Shown one piece after another: positions 37,141-50,835 of a DNA stretch of 64,000 nt. Position numbers and translations under genes: made by a program. The notes beneath the pieces are model-generated. The model saw only the letters and a program-made list of their open reading frames with translations, was not told where the DNA came from and ran no database searches. The first letter of the stretch is position 1, and the number at the start of each line of letters is the position of its first letter. Origin of the DNA: Ptiloglossa arizonensis (taxonomy: Eukaryota > Arthropoda > Insecta > Hymenoptera > Colletidae); contig NW_027479518.1 in NCBI RefSeq assembly GCF_051014685.1, positions 43,302-107,301 on the forward strand, read 5' to 3'.

Positions 37141-39385
37141 CACTTTTCCCCTAGGCCGTTCTAGTTATTCGTGTCGAGCATCAGAACTGCGAAAATTTTG
37201 AGTTTCTCAAGCGTTTCTTATCTCCAAACTGCCATATCTCGCGAACGGATTGATCAATCCGCAAAATTTCTGTTGCAACTGAAAGTAGATATTCGCTCGA
37301 TTACAACGATATGCGCACTTTTCCCCTAGGCGGTTCTAGTTATTCGTTTCGAGCATCAGAACTGCGAAAATTTTGAGTTTCTCAAGCGTTTCTTACCTCC
37401 AAACTGCCATATCTCGCGAACGGATTGACCAATCCGCAAAATTTCTGTTGCATCTGAAAGTAGAAACTCGCCCGATTACAACGGTATGCGTAGTTTTCCC
37501 CTAGGCCGTTCTTGTTATTCGTTTCGAGCATCAGAACTGCGAAAATTTTGAGTTTCTCAAGCGTTTCTTATCTCCAAACTGCCATATCTCGCGAACGGAT
37601 TGATCAATCCGCAAAATTTCTGTTGCATCTGAAAGTAGAAACTCGCCCGATTACAACGGTATGCGCACTTTTCCCATATGACGTTCTAGTTACTCGTTTC
37701 GAGCATCAGAACTGCGAAGATTTTGAGTTTCTCAAGCGTTTCTTACCTCCAAACTGCCATATCTCGCGAACGGATAGACAAATCCGCAAAATTTCTATTG
37801 CATCTGAAAGTAGAAACTCGCCCGATTACAACGGTATGTGTAGTCTTCCCCTAGGCCGTTCCAGTTATTCGTTTCGAGCATCAGAACTGCGAAAATTTTG
37901 AGTTTCTCAAGCGTTTCTTACCTCCAAACTGCCATATCTCGCGAACGGATTGACCAATCCGCAAAATTTCTGTTGCATCTGAAAGTAGAAAGTGGCCCGA
38001 TTACAACGGTATGTGTACTTTTCCCCTAGGCCGTTCTAGTTATTCGTTTCGAGCATCAGAACTGAGCAAATTTTGAGTTTCACAAGCGTTTCTTACCTCC
38101 AAACTGCCATATCTCGCGAACGGATCGACCAATCCGCAAAATTTCTGTTGCTTCTGAAAGTAGAAACTCGCCCGATTACAACGGTATGCGTACTTCTCCC
38201 CTGGGCCGTTGTAGTCATTCGTTTCGAGCATCAGAACTGCGAAAATTTTGAGTTTCTCAAGCGTTTCTTATCTCCAAACTGCCATATCTCGCGAACGGAT
38301 TGATCAATCCGCAAAATTTCTGTTGCATCTGAAAGTAGATACTCGCTCGATTACAACGGTATGCGCACTTTTCCCCTAGGCGGTTCTAGTTATTCGTGTC
38401 GAGCATCAGAACGGCGAAAATTTTGAGTTTCTCAAGCGTTTCTTATCTCCAAACTGCCATATCTCGCGAACGGATTGACCAATCCGCAAAATTTCTGTTG
38501 CATCTGAAAGTAGTAACTCGCCCGATTACAACGGTAGGTGTAGTTTTCCCCTAGGCCGTTCTAGTTATTCGTTTCGAGCATCAGAACTGCGAAAATTTTG
38601 AGTTTCTCAAGCGTTTCTTACCTCCAAACTACCATATCTCGCGAACGGATTCACCAATCCGCAAAATTTCTGTTGCATATGAAAGTAGAAACTCGCCCGA
38701 TTACAACGGTATGCGCACTTTTCCCCTAGGCGGTTCTAGTTATTCGTTTCGAGCATCAGAACTGCGAAAATTTTGAGTTTCTCAAGCGTTTCTTACCTCC
38801 AAACTTCCATATCTCGCGAACGGATTGACCAATCCGCAAAATTTCTGTTGCATCTGAAAGTAGAAGCTCTCCCGATTACAACGGTAGGTGTAGTTTTCCC
38901 CTAGGCCGTTCCAGTTATTCGTTTCGAGCATCAGAACTGCGAAAATTTTGAGTTTCTCAAGCGTTTCTTACCTCCAAACTGCCATATCTCGCGAACGGAT
39001 TGACCAATCCGCAAAATTTCTGTTGCATCTGAAAGTAGAAACTCGCCCGATTACAACGGTATGCGTACTTTTCCCCTATGCCGTCCTAGTTACTCGTTTC
39101 GAGCATCAGAACTGCGAAAATTTTGAGTTTCTCAAGCGTTTCTTATTTCCAAACTGCCATATCTCGCGAACGGATTGATCAATCCGCAAAATTTCTGTTG
39201 CATCTGAAAGTAGAAACTCGCCCGATTACAACGGTATTCGCACTTTTCCCCTAGGCCGTTCTAGTTATTCGTGTCGAGCATCAGAACTGCGAAAATTTTG
39301 AGTTTCTCAAGCGTTTCTTATCTCCAAACTGCCATATCTCGCGAACGGATTGATCAATCCGCAAAATTTCTGTTGCATCTGAAAG
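37141..39385 (+). repeat. Recurrent block, copy 2
   Basis: This copy has the same marker order as the block at 27,865, plus private variants shared with copy 3: GGATAGACAAATCC, TAGTCTTCCCC, TTGCATATGAAAG, and AGAAGCTCTCCC. It runs on into the indel-rich patch that begins near 39,396. With that continuation, about 35,750-40,550 matches 42,060-46,850. Confidence 0.85.
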
Positions 39386-41940
39386 AAGATATTCGCCTCG
39401 ATTACAACGGTATGCGCACTTTTTCCCCTAGGCGGTTCTAGTTATTCGTTTCGAGCATCAGAACTGCGAAAATTTTGAGTTTCTCAAGCGTTTTCTTACT
39501 TCCAAACTGCCATATCTCGCGAACGGATTGACCAATCCGCAAAATTTCTGTTGCATCTGAAAGTAGAAACTCGCCCGATTACAACGGTATGCGTACTTTT
39601 CCCCTAAGGCCGTTCTTGTTATTCGTTTCGAGCATCAGAACTGCGAAAATTTTGAGTTTCTCAAGCGTTTCTTATCTCCAAACTGCCATATCTCGCGAAC
39701 GGATTGATCAATCGCCACAAATTTCTGTTGCATCTGAAAGTAGAAACTCGCCCGATTACGATTACAACGGTATGCGCACTTTTCCCCTAGGCCGTTCTAG
39801 TTATTCGTGTCGAGCATCAGAACTGCGAAAATTTTGAGTTTCTCAAGCGTTTCTTACCTCCAAACTACCATATCTCGCGAACGGATTCACCAATCCGCAA
39901 AATTTCTGTTGCTTCTGAAAGTAGAAACTCGCCCGATTACAAAGGTATGCGTACTTCTCGCCTAGGCCGTTGTAGTCATTCGTTTCGAGCATCAGAACTG
40001 CGAAAATTTTGAGTTTCTCAAGCGTTTCTTATCTCCAAACTGCCATATCTCGCGAACGGATTGATCAATCCGCAAAATTTCTGTTGCATCTGAAAGTAGA
40101 AACTCGCCCGATTACAACGGTATTCGCACTTTTCCCCTAGGCCGTTCTAGTTATTCGTGTCGAGCATCAGAACTGCGAAAATTTTGAGTTTCTCAAGCGT
40201 TTCTTATCTCCAAACTGCCATATCTCGCGAACGGATTGATCAATCCGCAAAATTTCTGTTGCATCTGAAAGTAGATATTCGCTCGATTACAACGGTATGC
40301 GCACTTTTCCCCTAGGCGGTTCTAGTTATTCGTTTCGAGCATCAGAACTGCGAAAATTTTGAGTTTCTCAAGCGTTTCTTACTTCCAAACTGCCATATCT
40401 CGCGAACGGATTGACCAATCCGCAAAATTTCTGTTGCATCTGAAAGTAGAAACTCGCCCGATTACAACGGTATGCGTACTTTTCCCCTAGGCCGTTCTTG
40501 TTATTCGTTTCGAGCATCAGAACTGCGAAAAATTTGAGTTTCTCAAGCGTTTCTTATCTCCAAACTGCCATATCTCGCGAACGGATTGCTCAATCCTCAA
40601 AATTTCTGTTGCATCTGAAAGTAGAAACTCGCCCGATTACAACGGTATGCGCACTTTTCCCTAGGCCGTTCTAGTTATTCGTGTCGAGCATCAGAACTGC
40701 GAAAATTTTGAGTTTCTCAAGCGTTTCTTATCTCCAAAACTGCCATATCTCGCGAACGGATTGATCAATCCGCAAAATTTCTGTTGCATCTGAAAGTAGA
40801 TATTCGCTCGATTACAACGGTATGCGCACTTTTCCCCTAGGCGGTTCTAGTTATTCGTTTCGAGCATCAGAACTGCGAAAATTTTGAGTTTCTCAAGCGT
40901 TTCTTACTTCCAAACTGCCATATCTCGCGAACGGATTGACCAATCCGCAAAATTTCTGTTGCATCTGAAAGTAGAAACTCGCCCGATTACAACGGTATGC
41001 GTACTTTTCCCCTAGGCCGTTCTTGTTATTCGTTTCGAGCATCAGAACTGCGAAAATTTTGAGTTTCTCAAGCGTTTCTTATCTCCAAACTGCCATATCT
41101 CGCTAACGGATTGATCAATCCGCAAAATTTCTGTTGCATCTGAAAGTAGAAACTCGCCCGATTACAACGGTATGCGCCCTTTTCCCCTAGGCCGTTCTAG
41201 TTATTCGTGTCGAGCATCAGAACTGCGAAAATTTTGAGTTTCTCAAGCGTTTCTTACCCTCCAAACTACCATATCTCGCGAACGGATTCACCAATCCGCA
41301 AAATTTCTGTTGCTTCTGAAAGTAGAAACTCGCCCGATTACAAAGGTATGCGTACTTCTCGCCTAGGCCGTTGTAGTCATTCGTTTCGAGCATCAGAACT
41401 GCGAAAATTTTGAGTTTCTCAAGCGTTTCTTACCTCCAAACTGCCATATCTCGCGAACGAATCGACCAATCCGCAAAATTTCTGTTGCTTCTGAAAGTAG
41501 AAACTCGCCCGATTACAACGGTATGCGTACGACTCCCCTAGGCCGTTGTAGTCATGGGTTTCGAGCATCAGAACTGCGAAAATTTTGAGTTCCTTAAGCG
41601 TTTCTTATCCCCAAACTGCCATATCTCGCGAACGGATTGATCAATCCGCAAAATTTCTGTAGCATCTGAAAATAGAAACTCGCCCGATTACAACTGAATG
41701 CGCACTTTTCCCTAGGCGGTTCTAGTTATTCGTTTCGAGCATCAGAACTGCGAAAATTTTGAGTTTCTCAAGCGTTTCTTACCTCCAAACTGCCATATCT
41801 CGCGAACGGATTGAACAATCCGCAAAATTTCTGTTGCATCTGAAAGTAGAAACTCGCCCGAATACAACGGTAGGTGTAGTTTTCCCCTAGGCCGTTCTAG
41901 CTATTCGTTTCGAGCATCAGAACTGCGAAAATTTGAGTTT
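39386..41940 (+). repeat. Indel-rich patch of the array
   Basis: By comparison with the matching stretch at about 45,690-46,850 and with neighbouring monomers I count 12 length changes. There are single-base insertions near 39,396, 39,421, 39,492, 39,606, 39,715, 40,737 and 41,258. A 6-bp duplication GATTACGATTAC lies at 39,754-39,765. Single-base deletions lie near 40,662, 41,711 and 41,932. A compound change lies at CGCCACAAATTT near 39,714. The net change is +10 bp, which exactly explains why the flanking repeat is spaced 6,310 bp rather than 6,300. Substitutions are also denser (for example GCTCAATCCTC near 40,590 and CTCGCTAACGG near 41,101). This may be real degeneration or a poorly polished assembly segment. 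Confidence 0.85.
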
Positions 41941-42000
41941 CTCAAGCGTTTCTTAATTCCAAACTGCCATATCTCGCGAACGGATTGACCAATCCGCAAA
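41430..42000 (+). repeat. Divergent monomer group marked by GTACGACTCC and CATGGGTTTCG
   Basis: One monomer carries TATGCGTACGACTCC, GTAGTCATGGGTTTCG, CCTTAAGCG and TTATCCCC, and is followed by a CTGTAGCATCTG monomer. The same linked set recurs near 51,325, 54,825 and 58,320. It is easy to recognise by eye and therefore useful for tracing block movements. Confidence 0.75.
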
Positions 42001-42059
42001 ATTTCTGATGCATCTGAAAGTAGAAACTCGCCCGATTACAACGGTATGCGTACTTTTCC

Positions 42060-43445
42060 CCTAGGCCGTTCTTGTTATTCGTTTCGAGCATCAGAACTGC
42101 GAAAATTTTGAGTTTCTCAAGCGTTTCTTATCTCCAAACTGCCATATCTCGCGAACGGATTGATCAATCCGCAAAATTTCTGTTGCATCTGAAAGTAGAA
42201 ACTCGCCCGATTACAACGGTATGCGCACTTTTCCCCTAGGCCGTTCTAGTTATTCGTGTCGAGCATCAGAACTGCGAAAATTTTGAGTTTCTCAAGCGTT
42301 TCTTACCTCCAAACTACCATATCTCGCGAACGGATTCACCAATCCGCAAAATTTCTGTTGCTTCTGAAAGTAGAAACTCGCCCGATTACAACGGTATGCG
42401 TACTTCTCCCCTAGGCCGTTGTAGTCATTCGTTTCGAGCATCAGAACTGCGAAAATTTTGAGTTTCTCAAGCGTTTCTTATCTCCAAACTGCCATATCTC
42501 GCGAACGGATTGATCAATCCGCAAAATTTCTGTTGCATCTGAAAGTAGAAACTCGCCCGATTACAACGGTATTCGCTCTTTTCCGCTAGGCGGTTCTAGT
42601 TATTCGTTTCGAGCATCAGAACTGCGAATATTTTGAGTTTCTCAAGCGTTTCTTACCTCCAAACTTCCATATCTCGCGGACGGATTGACCAATCCGCAAA
42701 ATTTCTGTTGCATCTGAAAGTAGAAACTCGCCCGATTACAACGGTATGCGCACTTTTCCCCTAGGCGGTTCTAGTTATTCGTTTCGAGCATCAGAACTGC
42801 GAAAATTTTGAGTTTCTCAAGCGTTTCTTACCTCCAAACTGCCATATCTCGCGAACGGATTGACCAATCCGCAAAATTTCTATTGCGTCTGAAACTAGAA
42901 ACTCGCCCGATTACAACGGTATGTGTAGTTTTCCCCTAGGCCGTTCCAGTTATTCGTTTCGAGCATCAGAACTGCGAAAATTTTGAGTTTCTCAAGCGTT
43001 TCTTATCTCCAAACTGCCATATCTCGCGAACGGATTGATCAATCCGCAAAATTTCTGTTGCATCTGAAAGTAGAAACTCGCCCGATTACAACGGTATTCG
43101 CACTTTTCCGCTAGGCGGTTCTAGTTATTCGTTTCGAGCATCAGAACTGCGAATATTTTGAGTTTCTCAAGCGTTTCTTACCTCCAAACTTCCATATCTC
43201 GCGAACGGATTGACCAATCCGCAAAATTTCTGTTGCATCTGAAAGTAGAAACTCGCCCGATTACAACGGTATGCGCACTTTTCCCCTAGGCGGTTCTAGT
43301 TATTCGTTTCGAGCATCAGAACTGCTAAAATTTTGAGTTTATCAAGCGTTTCTTACCTCCAAACTACCATATCTCGCGAACGGATTCACCAATCCGCAAA
43401 ATTTCTGTTGCATCTGAAAGTAGAAACTCGCCCCATTACAACGGT
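42060..43445 (+). repeat. Partial copy of the 10-monomer HOR
   Basis: This stretch matches 35,750-37,135 at 6,310 bp with the markers ATTCGCTCTTTTCCGC (42,571), CTCGCGGACGG, TATTGCGTCTGAAACTAG and GAGTTTATCAAG. It leads directly into copy 3 of the recurrent block, just as the copy at 35,391-37,140 leads into copy 2. The two were therefore moved as one large unit. Confidence 0.8.
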
Positions 43446-46410
43446 ATTCGCACTTTTCCCCTAGGCCGTTCTAGTTATTCGTGTCGAGCATCAGAACTGC
43501 GAAAATTTTGAGTTTCTCAAGCGTTTCTTATCTCCAAACTGCCATATCTCGCGAACGGATTGATCAATCCGCAAAATTTCTGTTGCAACTGAAAGTAGAT
43601 ATTCGCTCGATTACAACGATATGCGCACTTTTCCCCTAGGCGGTTCTAGTTATTCGTTTCGAGCATCAGAACTGCGAAAATTTTGAGTTTCTCAAGCGTT
43701 TCTTACCTCCAAACTGCCATATCTCGCGAACGGATTGACCAATCCGCAAAATTTCTGTTGCATCTGAAAGTAGAAACTCGCCCGATTACAACGGTATGCG
43801 TAGTTTTCCCCTAGGCCGTTCTTGTTATTCGTTTCGAGCATCAGAACTGCGAAAATTTTGAGTTTCTCATGCGTTTCTTATCTCCAAACTGCCATATCTC
43901 GCGAACGGATTGATCAATCCGCAAAATTTCTGTTGCATCTGAAAGTAGAAACTCGCCCGATTACAACGGTATGCGCACTTTTCCCATATGCCGTTCTAGT
44001 TACTCGTTTCGAGCATCAGAACAGCGAAGATTTTGAGTTTCTCAAGCGTTTCTTACCTCCAAACTGCCATATCTCGCGAACGGATAGACAAATCCGCAAA
44101 ATTTCTATTGCATCTGAAAGTAGAAACTCGCCCGATTACAACGGTATGTGTAGTCTTCCCCTAGGCCGTTCCAGTTATTCGTTTCGAGCATCAGAACTGC
44201 GAAAATTTTGAGTTTCTCAAGCGTTTCTTACCTCCAAACTGCCATATCTCGCGAACGGATTGACCAATCCGCAAAATTTCTGTTGCATCTGAAAGTAGAA
44301 AGTGGCCCGATTACAACGGTATGTGTACTTTTCCCCTAGGCCGTTCTAGTTATTCGTTTCGAGCATCAGAACTGAGCAAATTTTGAGTTTCACAAGCGTT
44401 TCTTACCTCCAAACTGCCATATCTCGCGAACGGATCGACCAATCCGCAAAATTTCTGTTGCTTCTGAAAGTAGAAACTCGCCCGATTACAACGGTATGCG
44501 TACTTCTCCCCTGGGCCGTTGTAGTCATTCGTTTCGAGCATCAGAACTGCGAAAATTTTGAGTTTCTCAAGCGTTTCTTATCTCCAAACTGCCATATCTC
44601 GCGAACGGATTGATCAATCCGCAAAATTTCTGTTGCATCTGAAAGTAGATACTCGCTCGATTACAACGGTATGCGCACTTTTCCCCTAGGCGGTTCTAGT
44701 TATTCGTGTCGAGCATCAGAACGGCGAAAATTTTGAGTTTCTCAAGCGTTTCTTATCTCCAAACTGCCATATCTCGCGAACGGATTGACCAATCCGCAAA
44801 ATTTCTGTTGCATCTGAAAGTAGTAACTCGCCCGATTACAACGGTAGGTGTAGTTTTCCCCTAGGCCGTTCTAGTTATTCGTTTCGAGCATCAGAACTGC
44901 GAAAATTTTGAGTTTCTCAAGCGTTTCTTACCTCCAAACTACCATATCTCGCGAACGGATTCACCAATCCGCAAAATTTCTGTTGCATATGAAAGTAGAA
45001 ACTCGCCCGATTACAACGGTATGCGCACTTTTCCCCTAGGCGGTTCTAGTTATTCGTTTCGAGCATCAGAACTGCGAAAATTTTGAGTTTCTCAAGCGTT
45101 TCTTACCTCCAAACTTCCATATCTCGCGAACGAATTGACCAATCCGCAAAATTTCTGTTGCATCTGAAAGTAGAAGCTCTCCCGATTACAACGGTAGGTG
45201 TAGTTTTCCCCTAGGCCGTTCCAGTTATTCGTTTCGAGCATCAGAACTGCGAAAATTTTGAGTTTCTCAAGCGTTTCTTACCTCCAAACTGCCATATCTC
45301 GCGAACGGATTGACCAATCCGCAAAATTTCTGTTGCATCTGAAAGTAGAAACTCGCCCGATTACAACGGTATGCGTACTTTTCCCCTATGCCGTTCTAGT
45401 TACTCGTTTCGAGCATCAGAACTGCGAAAATTTTGAGTTTCTCAAGCGTTTCTTATTTCCAAACTGCCATATCTCGCGAACGGATTGATCAATCCGCAAA
45501 ATTTCTGTTGCATCTGAAAGTAGAAACTCGCCCGATTACAACGGTATTCGCACTTTTCCCCTAGGCCGTTCTAGTTATTCGTGTCGAGCATCAGAACTGC
45601 GAAAATTTTGAGTTTCTCAAGCGTTTCTTATCTCCAAACTGCCATATCTCGCGAACGGATTGATCAATCCGCAAAATTTCTGTTGCATCTGAAAGAAGAT
45701 ATTCGCTCGATTACAACGGTATGCGCACTTTTCCCCTAGGCGGTTCTAGTTATTCGTTTCGAGCATCAGAACTGCGAAAATTTTGAGTTTCTCAAGCGTT
45801 TCTTACTTCCAAACTGCCATATCTCGCGAACGGATTGACCAATCCGCAAAATTTCTGTTGCATCTGAAAGTAGAAACTCGCCCGATTACAACGGTATGCG
45901 TACTTTTCCCCTAGGCCGTTCTTGTTATTCGTTTCGAGCATCAGAACTGCGAAAATTTTGAGTTTCTCAAGCGTTTCTTATCTCCAAACTGCCATATCTC
46001 GCGAACGGATTGATCAATCCGCAAAATTTCTGTTGCATCTGAAAGTAGAAACTCGCCCGATTACAACGGTATGCGCACTTTTCCCCTAGGCCGTTCTAGT
46101 TATTCGTGTCGAGCATCAGAACTGCGAAAATTTTGAGTTTCTCAAGCGTTTCTTACCTCCAAACTACCATATCTCGCGAACGGATTCACCAATCCGCAAA
46201 ATTTCTGTTGCTTCTGAAAGTAGAAACTCGCCCGATTACAAAGGTATGCGTACTTCTCGCCTAGGCCGTTGTAGTCATTCGTTTCGAGCATCAGAACTGC
46301 GAAAATTTTGAGTTTCTCAAGCGTTTCTTATCTCCAAACTGCCATATCTCGCGAACGGATTGATCAATCCGCAAAATTTCTGTTGCATCTGAAAGTAGAA
46401 ACTCGCCCGA
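43446..46410 (+). repeat. Recurrent block, copy 3 (about 17 monomers)
   Basis: This copy matches about 47,470-50,435 at 4,025 bp and about 37,136-40,110 at 6,310 falling to 6,300 bp. The copies include the ACAAAGGTATGCG/TCGCCTAGG monomer (39,941, 46,239 and 50,264). Private substitutions include CTCATGCGTTTC near 43,868, GAACAGCGAAG near 44,020 and CCCCATTAC near 43,432. Confidence 0.85.
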
Positions 46411-47470
46411 TTACAACGGTATTCGCACTTTTCCCCTAGGCCGTTCTAGTTATTCGTGTCGAGCATCAGAACTGCGAAAATTTTGAGTTTCTCAAGCGCT
46501 TCTTATCTCCAAACTGCCATATCTCGCGAACGGATTGATCAATCCGCAAAATTTCTGTTGCATCTGAAAGTAGATATTCGCTCGATTACAACGGTATGCG
46601 CACTTTTCCCCTAGGCGGTTCTAGTTATTCGTTTCGAGCATCAGAACTGCGAAAATTTTGAGTTTCTCAAGCGTTTCTTACTTCCAAACTGCCATATCTC
46701 GCGAACGGATTGACCAATCCGCAAAATTTCTGTTGCATCTGAAAGTAGAAACTCGCCCGATTACAACGGTATGCGTACTTTTCCCCTAGGCCGTTCTTGT
46801 TATTCGTTTCGAGCATCAGAACTGCGAAAATTTTGAGTTTCTCAAGCGTTTCTTACCTCCAAACTGCCATATCTCGCGAACGGATTGACCAATCCGCAAA
46901 ATTTCTGTTGCATCTGAAGGCAAAAACTCGCCCGATTACAACGGTATGCGTACTTTTCCCCTATGCCGTTCTAGTTACTCGTTTCTAGCATCAGAACTGC
47001 GAAAATTTTGAGTTTCTCAAGCGTTTCTTATTTCCAAACTGCCATATCTCGCGAACGGATTGACCAATCCGCAAAATTTCTGTTGCATCTGAAAGTAGAA
47101 ACTCGCCCGTTTACAACGGTATGCGTACTTTTCCCCTAGGCCGTTCTAGTTATTCGTTTCGAGCATCAGAACTGCGAAAATTTTGAGTTTCTCAAGCGTT
47201 TCTTACCTCCAAACTGCCATATCTCGCGAACGGATTGACCAATCCGCAAAATTTCTTTTGCATCTGAAAGTAGAAACTCGCCCGATTACAACGGTATTCA
47301 CACTTTTCCCCTAGGCTGTTCTAGTTGTTCGTTTCGAGCATCAGAACTGAGCAAATTTTGAGTTTCTCAAGCGTTTCTTACCTCCAAACTGCCATATCTC
47401 GCGAACGAATCGACCAATCCGCAAAATTTCTGTTGCTTCTGAAAGTAGAAACTCGCCCGATTACAACGGT
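46411..47470 (+). repeat. Linker monomers between recurrent-block copies
   Basis: About six monomers of mixed type: a TAGATATTCG monomer, a TTCTTGTT monomer, a GAAGGCAAAAACTCG monomer near 46,917, and then the CCCGTTTACAACGG, TTCTTTTGC, TAGTTGTTCG series also seen at 26.8-27.9 kb. No non-satellite sequence is present. Confidence 0.7.
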
Positions 47471-50435
47471 ATTCGCACTTTTCCCCTAGGCCGTTCTAGT
47501 TATTCGTGTCGAGCATCAGAACTGCGAAAATTTTGAGTTTCTCAAGCGTTTCTTATCTCCAAACTGCCATATCTCGCGAACGGATTGATCAATCCGCAAA
47601 ATTTCTGTTGCAACTGAAAGTAGATATTCGCTCGATTACAACGATATGCGCACTTTTCCCCTAGGCGGTTCTAGTTATTCGTTTCGAGCATCAGAACTGC
47701 GAAAATTTTGAGTTTCTCAAGCGTTTCTTACCTCCAAACTGCCATATCTCGCGAACGGATTGACCAATCCGCAAAATTTCTGTTGCATCTGAAAGTAGAA
47801 ACTCGCCCGATTACAACGGTATGCGTAGTTTTCCCCTAGGCCGTTCTTGTTATTCGTTTCGAGCATCAGAACTGCGAAAATTTTGAGTTTCTCAAGCGTT
47901 TCTTATCTCCAAACTGCCATATCTCGCGAACGGATTGATCAATACGCAAAATTTCTGTTGCATCTGAAAGTAGAAACTCGCCCGATTACAACGGTATGCG
48001 CACTTTTCCCATATGCCGTTCTAGTTACTCGTTTCGAGCATCAGAACTGCGAAGATTTTGAGTTTCTCAAGCGTTTCTTACCTCCAAACTGCCATATCTC
48101 GCGAACGGATAGACCAATCCGCAAAATTTCTATTGCATCTGAAAGTAGAAACTCGCCCGATTACAACGGTATGTGTAGTTTTCCCCTAGGCCGTTCCAGT
48201 TATTCGTTTCGAGCATCAGAACTGCGAAAATTTTGAGTTTCTCAAGCGTTTCTTACCTCCAAACTGCCATATCTCGCGAACGGATTGACCAATCCGCAAA
48301 ATTTCTGTTGCATCTGAAAGTAGAAAGTGGCCCGATTACAACGGTATGTGTACTTTTCCCCTAGGCCGTTCTAGTTATTCGTTTCGAGCATCAGAACTGA
48401 GCAAATTTTGAGTTTCACAAGCGTTTCTTACCTCCAAACTGCCATATCTCGCGAACGGATCGACCAATCCGCAAAATTTCTGTTGCTTCTGCAAGTAGAA
48501 ACTCGCCCGATTACAACGGTATGCGTACTTCTCCCCTGGGCCGTTGTAGTCATTCGTTTCGAGCATCAGAACTGCGAAAATTTTGAGTTTCTCAAGCGTT
48601 TCTTATCTCCAAACTGCCATATCTCGCGAACGGATTGATCAATCCGCAAAATTTCTGTTGCATCTGAAAGTAGATACTCGCTCGATTACAACGGTATGCG
48701 CACTTTTCCCCTAGGCGGTTCTAGTTATTCGTGTCGAGCATCAGAACGGCGAAAATTTTGAGTTTCTCAAGCGTTTCTTATCTCCAAACTGCCATATCTC
48801 GCGAACGGATTGACCAATCCGCAAAATTTCTGTTGCATCTGAAAGTAGTAACTCGCCCGATTACAACGGTAGGTGTAGTTTTCCCCTAGGCCGTTCTAGT
48901 TATTCGTTTCGAGCATCAGAACTGCGAAAATTTTGAGTTTCTCAAGCGTTTCTTACCTCCAAACTACCATATCTCGCGAACGGATTCACCAATCCGCAAA
49001 ATTTCTGTTGCATATGAAAGTAGAAACTCGCCCGATTACAACGGTATGCGCACTTTTCCCCTAGGCGGTTCTAGTTATTCGTTTCGAGCATCAGAACTGC
49101 GAAAATTTTGAGTTTCTCAAGCGTTTCTTACCTCCAAACTTCCATATCTCGCGAACGGATTGACCAATCCGCAAAATTTCTGTTGCATCTGAAAGTAGAA
49201 GCTCGCCCGATTACAACGGTAGGTGTAGTTTTCCCCTAGGCCGTTCCAGTTATTCGTTTCGAGCATCAGAACTGCGAAAATTTTGAGTTTCTCAAGCGTT
49301 TCTTACCTCCAAACTGCCATATCTCGCGAACGGATTGACCAATCCGCAAAATTTCTGTTGCATCTGAAAGTAGAAACTCGCCCGATTACAACGGTATGCG
49401 TACTTTTCCCCTATGCCGTTCTAGTTACTCGTTTCGAGCATCAGAACTGCGAAAATTTTGAGTTTCTCAAGCGTTTCTTATTTCCAAACTGACATATCTC
49501 GCGAACGGATTGATCAATCCGCAAAATTTCTGTTGCATCTGAAAGTAGAAACTCGCCCGATTACAACGGTATTCGCACTTCTCCCCTAGGCCGTTCTAGT
49601 TATTCGTGTCGAGCATCAGAACTGCGAAAATTTTGAGTTTCTCAAGCGTTTCTTATCTCCAAACTGCCATATCTCGCGAACGGATTGATCAATCCGCAAA
49701 ATTTCTGTTGCATCTGAAAGTAGATCATCGCTCGATTACAACGGTATGCGCACTTTTCCCCTAGGCGGTTCTAGTTATTCGTTTCGAGCATCAGAACTGC
49801 GAAAATTTTGAGTTTCTCAAGCGTTTCTTACTTCCAATCTGCCATATCTCGCGAACGGATTGACCAATCCGCAAAATTTCTGTTGCATCTGAAAGTAGAA
49901 ACTCGCCCGATTACAACGGTATGCGTACTTTTCCCCTAGGCCGTTCTTGTTATTCGTTTCGAGCATCAGAACTGCGAAAATTTTGAGTTTCTCAAGCGTT
50001 TCTTATCTCCAAACTGCCATATCTCGCGAACGGATTGATCAATCCGCAAAATTTCTGTTGCATCTGAAAGTAGAAACTCGCCCGATTACAACGGTATGCG
50101 CACTTTTCCCCTAGGCCGTTCTAGTTATTCGTGTCGAGCATCAGAACTGCGAAAATTTTGAGTTTCTCAAGCGTTTCTTACCTCCAAACTACCATATCTC
50201 GCGAACGGATTCACCAATCCGCAAAATTTCTGTTGCTTCTGAAAGTAGAAACTCGCCCGATTACAAAGGTATGCGTACTTCTCGCCTAGGCCGTTGTAGT
50301 CATTCGTTTCGAGCATCAGAACTGCGAAAATTTTGAGTTTCTCAAGCGTTTCTTATCTCCAAACTGCCATATCTCGCGAACGGATTGATCAATCCGCAAA
50401 ATTTCTGTTGCATCTGAAAGTAGAAACTCGCCCGA
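47471..50435 (+). repeat. Recurrent block, copy 4
   Basis: This is the fourth copy, in the same marker order as the others. Private variants are CAATACGCAAAA (near 47,942), TCTGCAAGTAG (near 48,488), AACTGACATATC (near 49,488) and TAGATCATCG (near 49,724). It retains GGATAGACCAATCC like copy 1, whereas copies 2 and 3 share GGATAGACAAATCC. This gives a simple clue to the order of duplication. Confidence 0.8.
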
Positions 50436-50835
50436 TTACAACGGTATTCGCACTTTTCCGCTAGGCGGTTCTAGTTATTCGTTTCGAGCATCAGAACTGC
50501 GAAAATTTTGAGTTTCTCAAGCGTTTCTTATCTCCAAACTGCCATATCTCGCGAACGGATTGATCAATCCGCAAAATTTCTGTTGCATCTGAAAGTAGAT
50601 ATTCGCTCGATTACAACGGTATGCGCACTTTTCCCCTAGGCGGTTCTAGTTATTCGTTTCGAGCATCAGAGCTGCGAAAATTTTGAGTTTCTCAAGCGTT
50701 TCTTACCTCCAAACTGCCATATCTCGCGAACGGATTGACCAATCCGCAAAATTTCTGTTGCATCTGAAAGTAGAAACTCGCCCGATTACAACGGTATGCG
50801 CACTTTTCCCCTAGGCCGTTCTAGTTATTCGTGTC

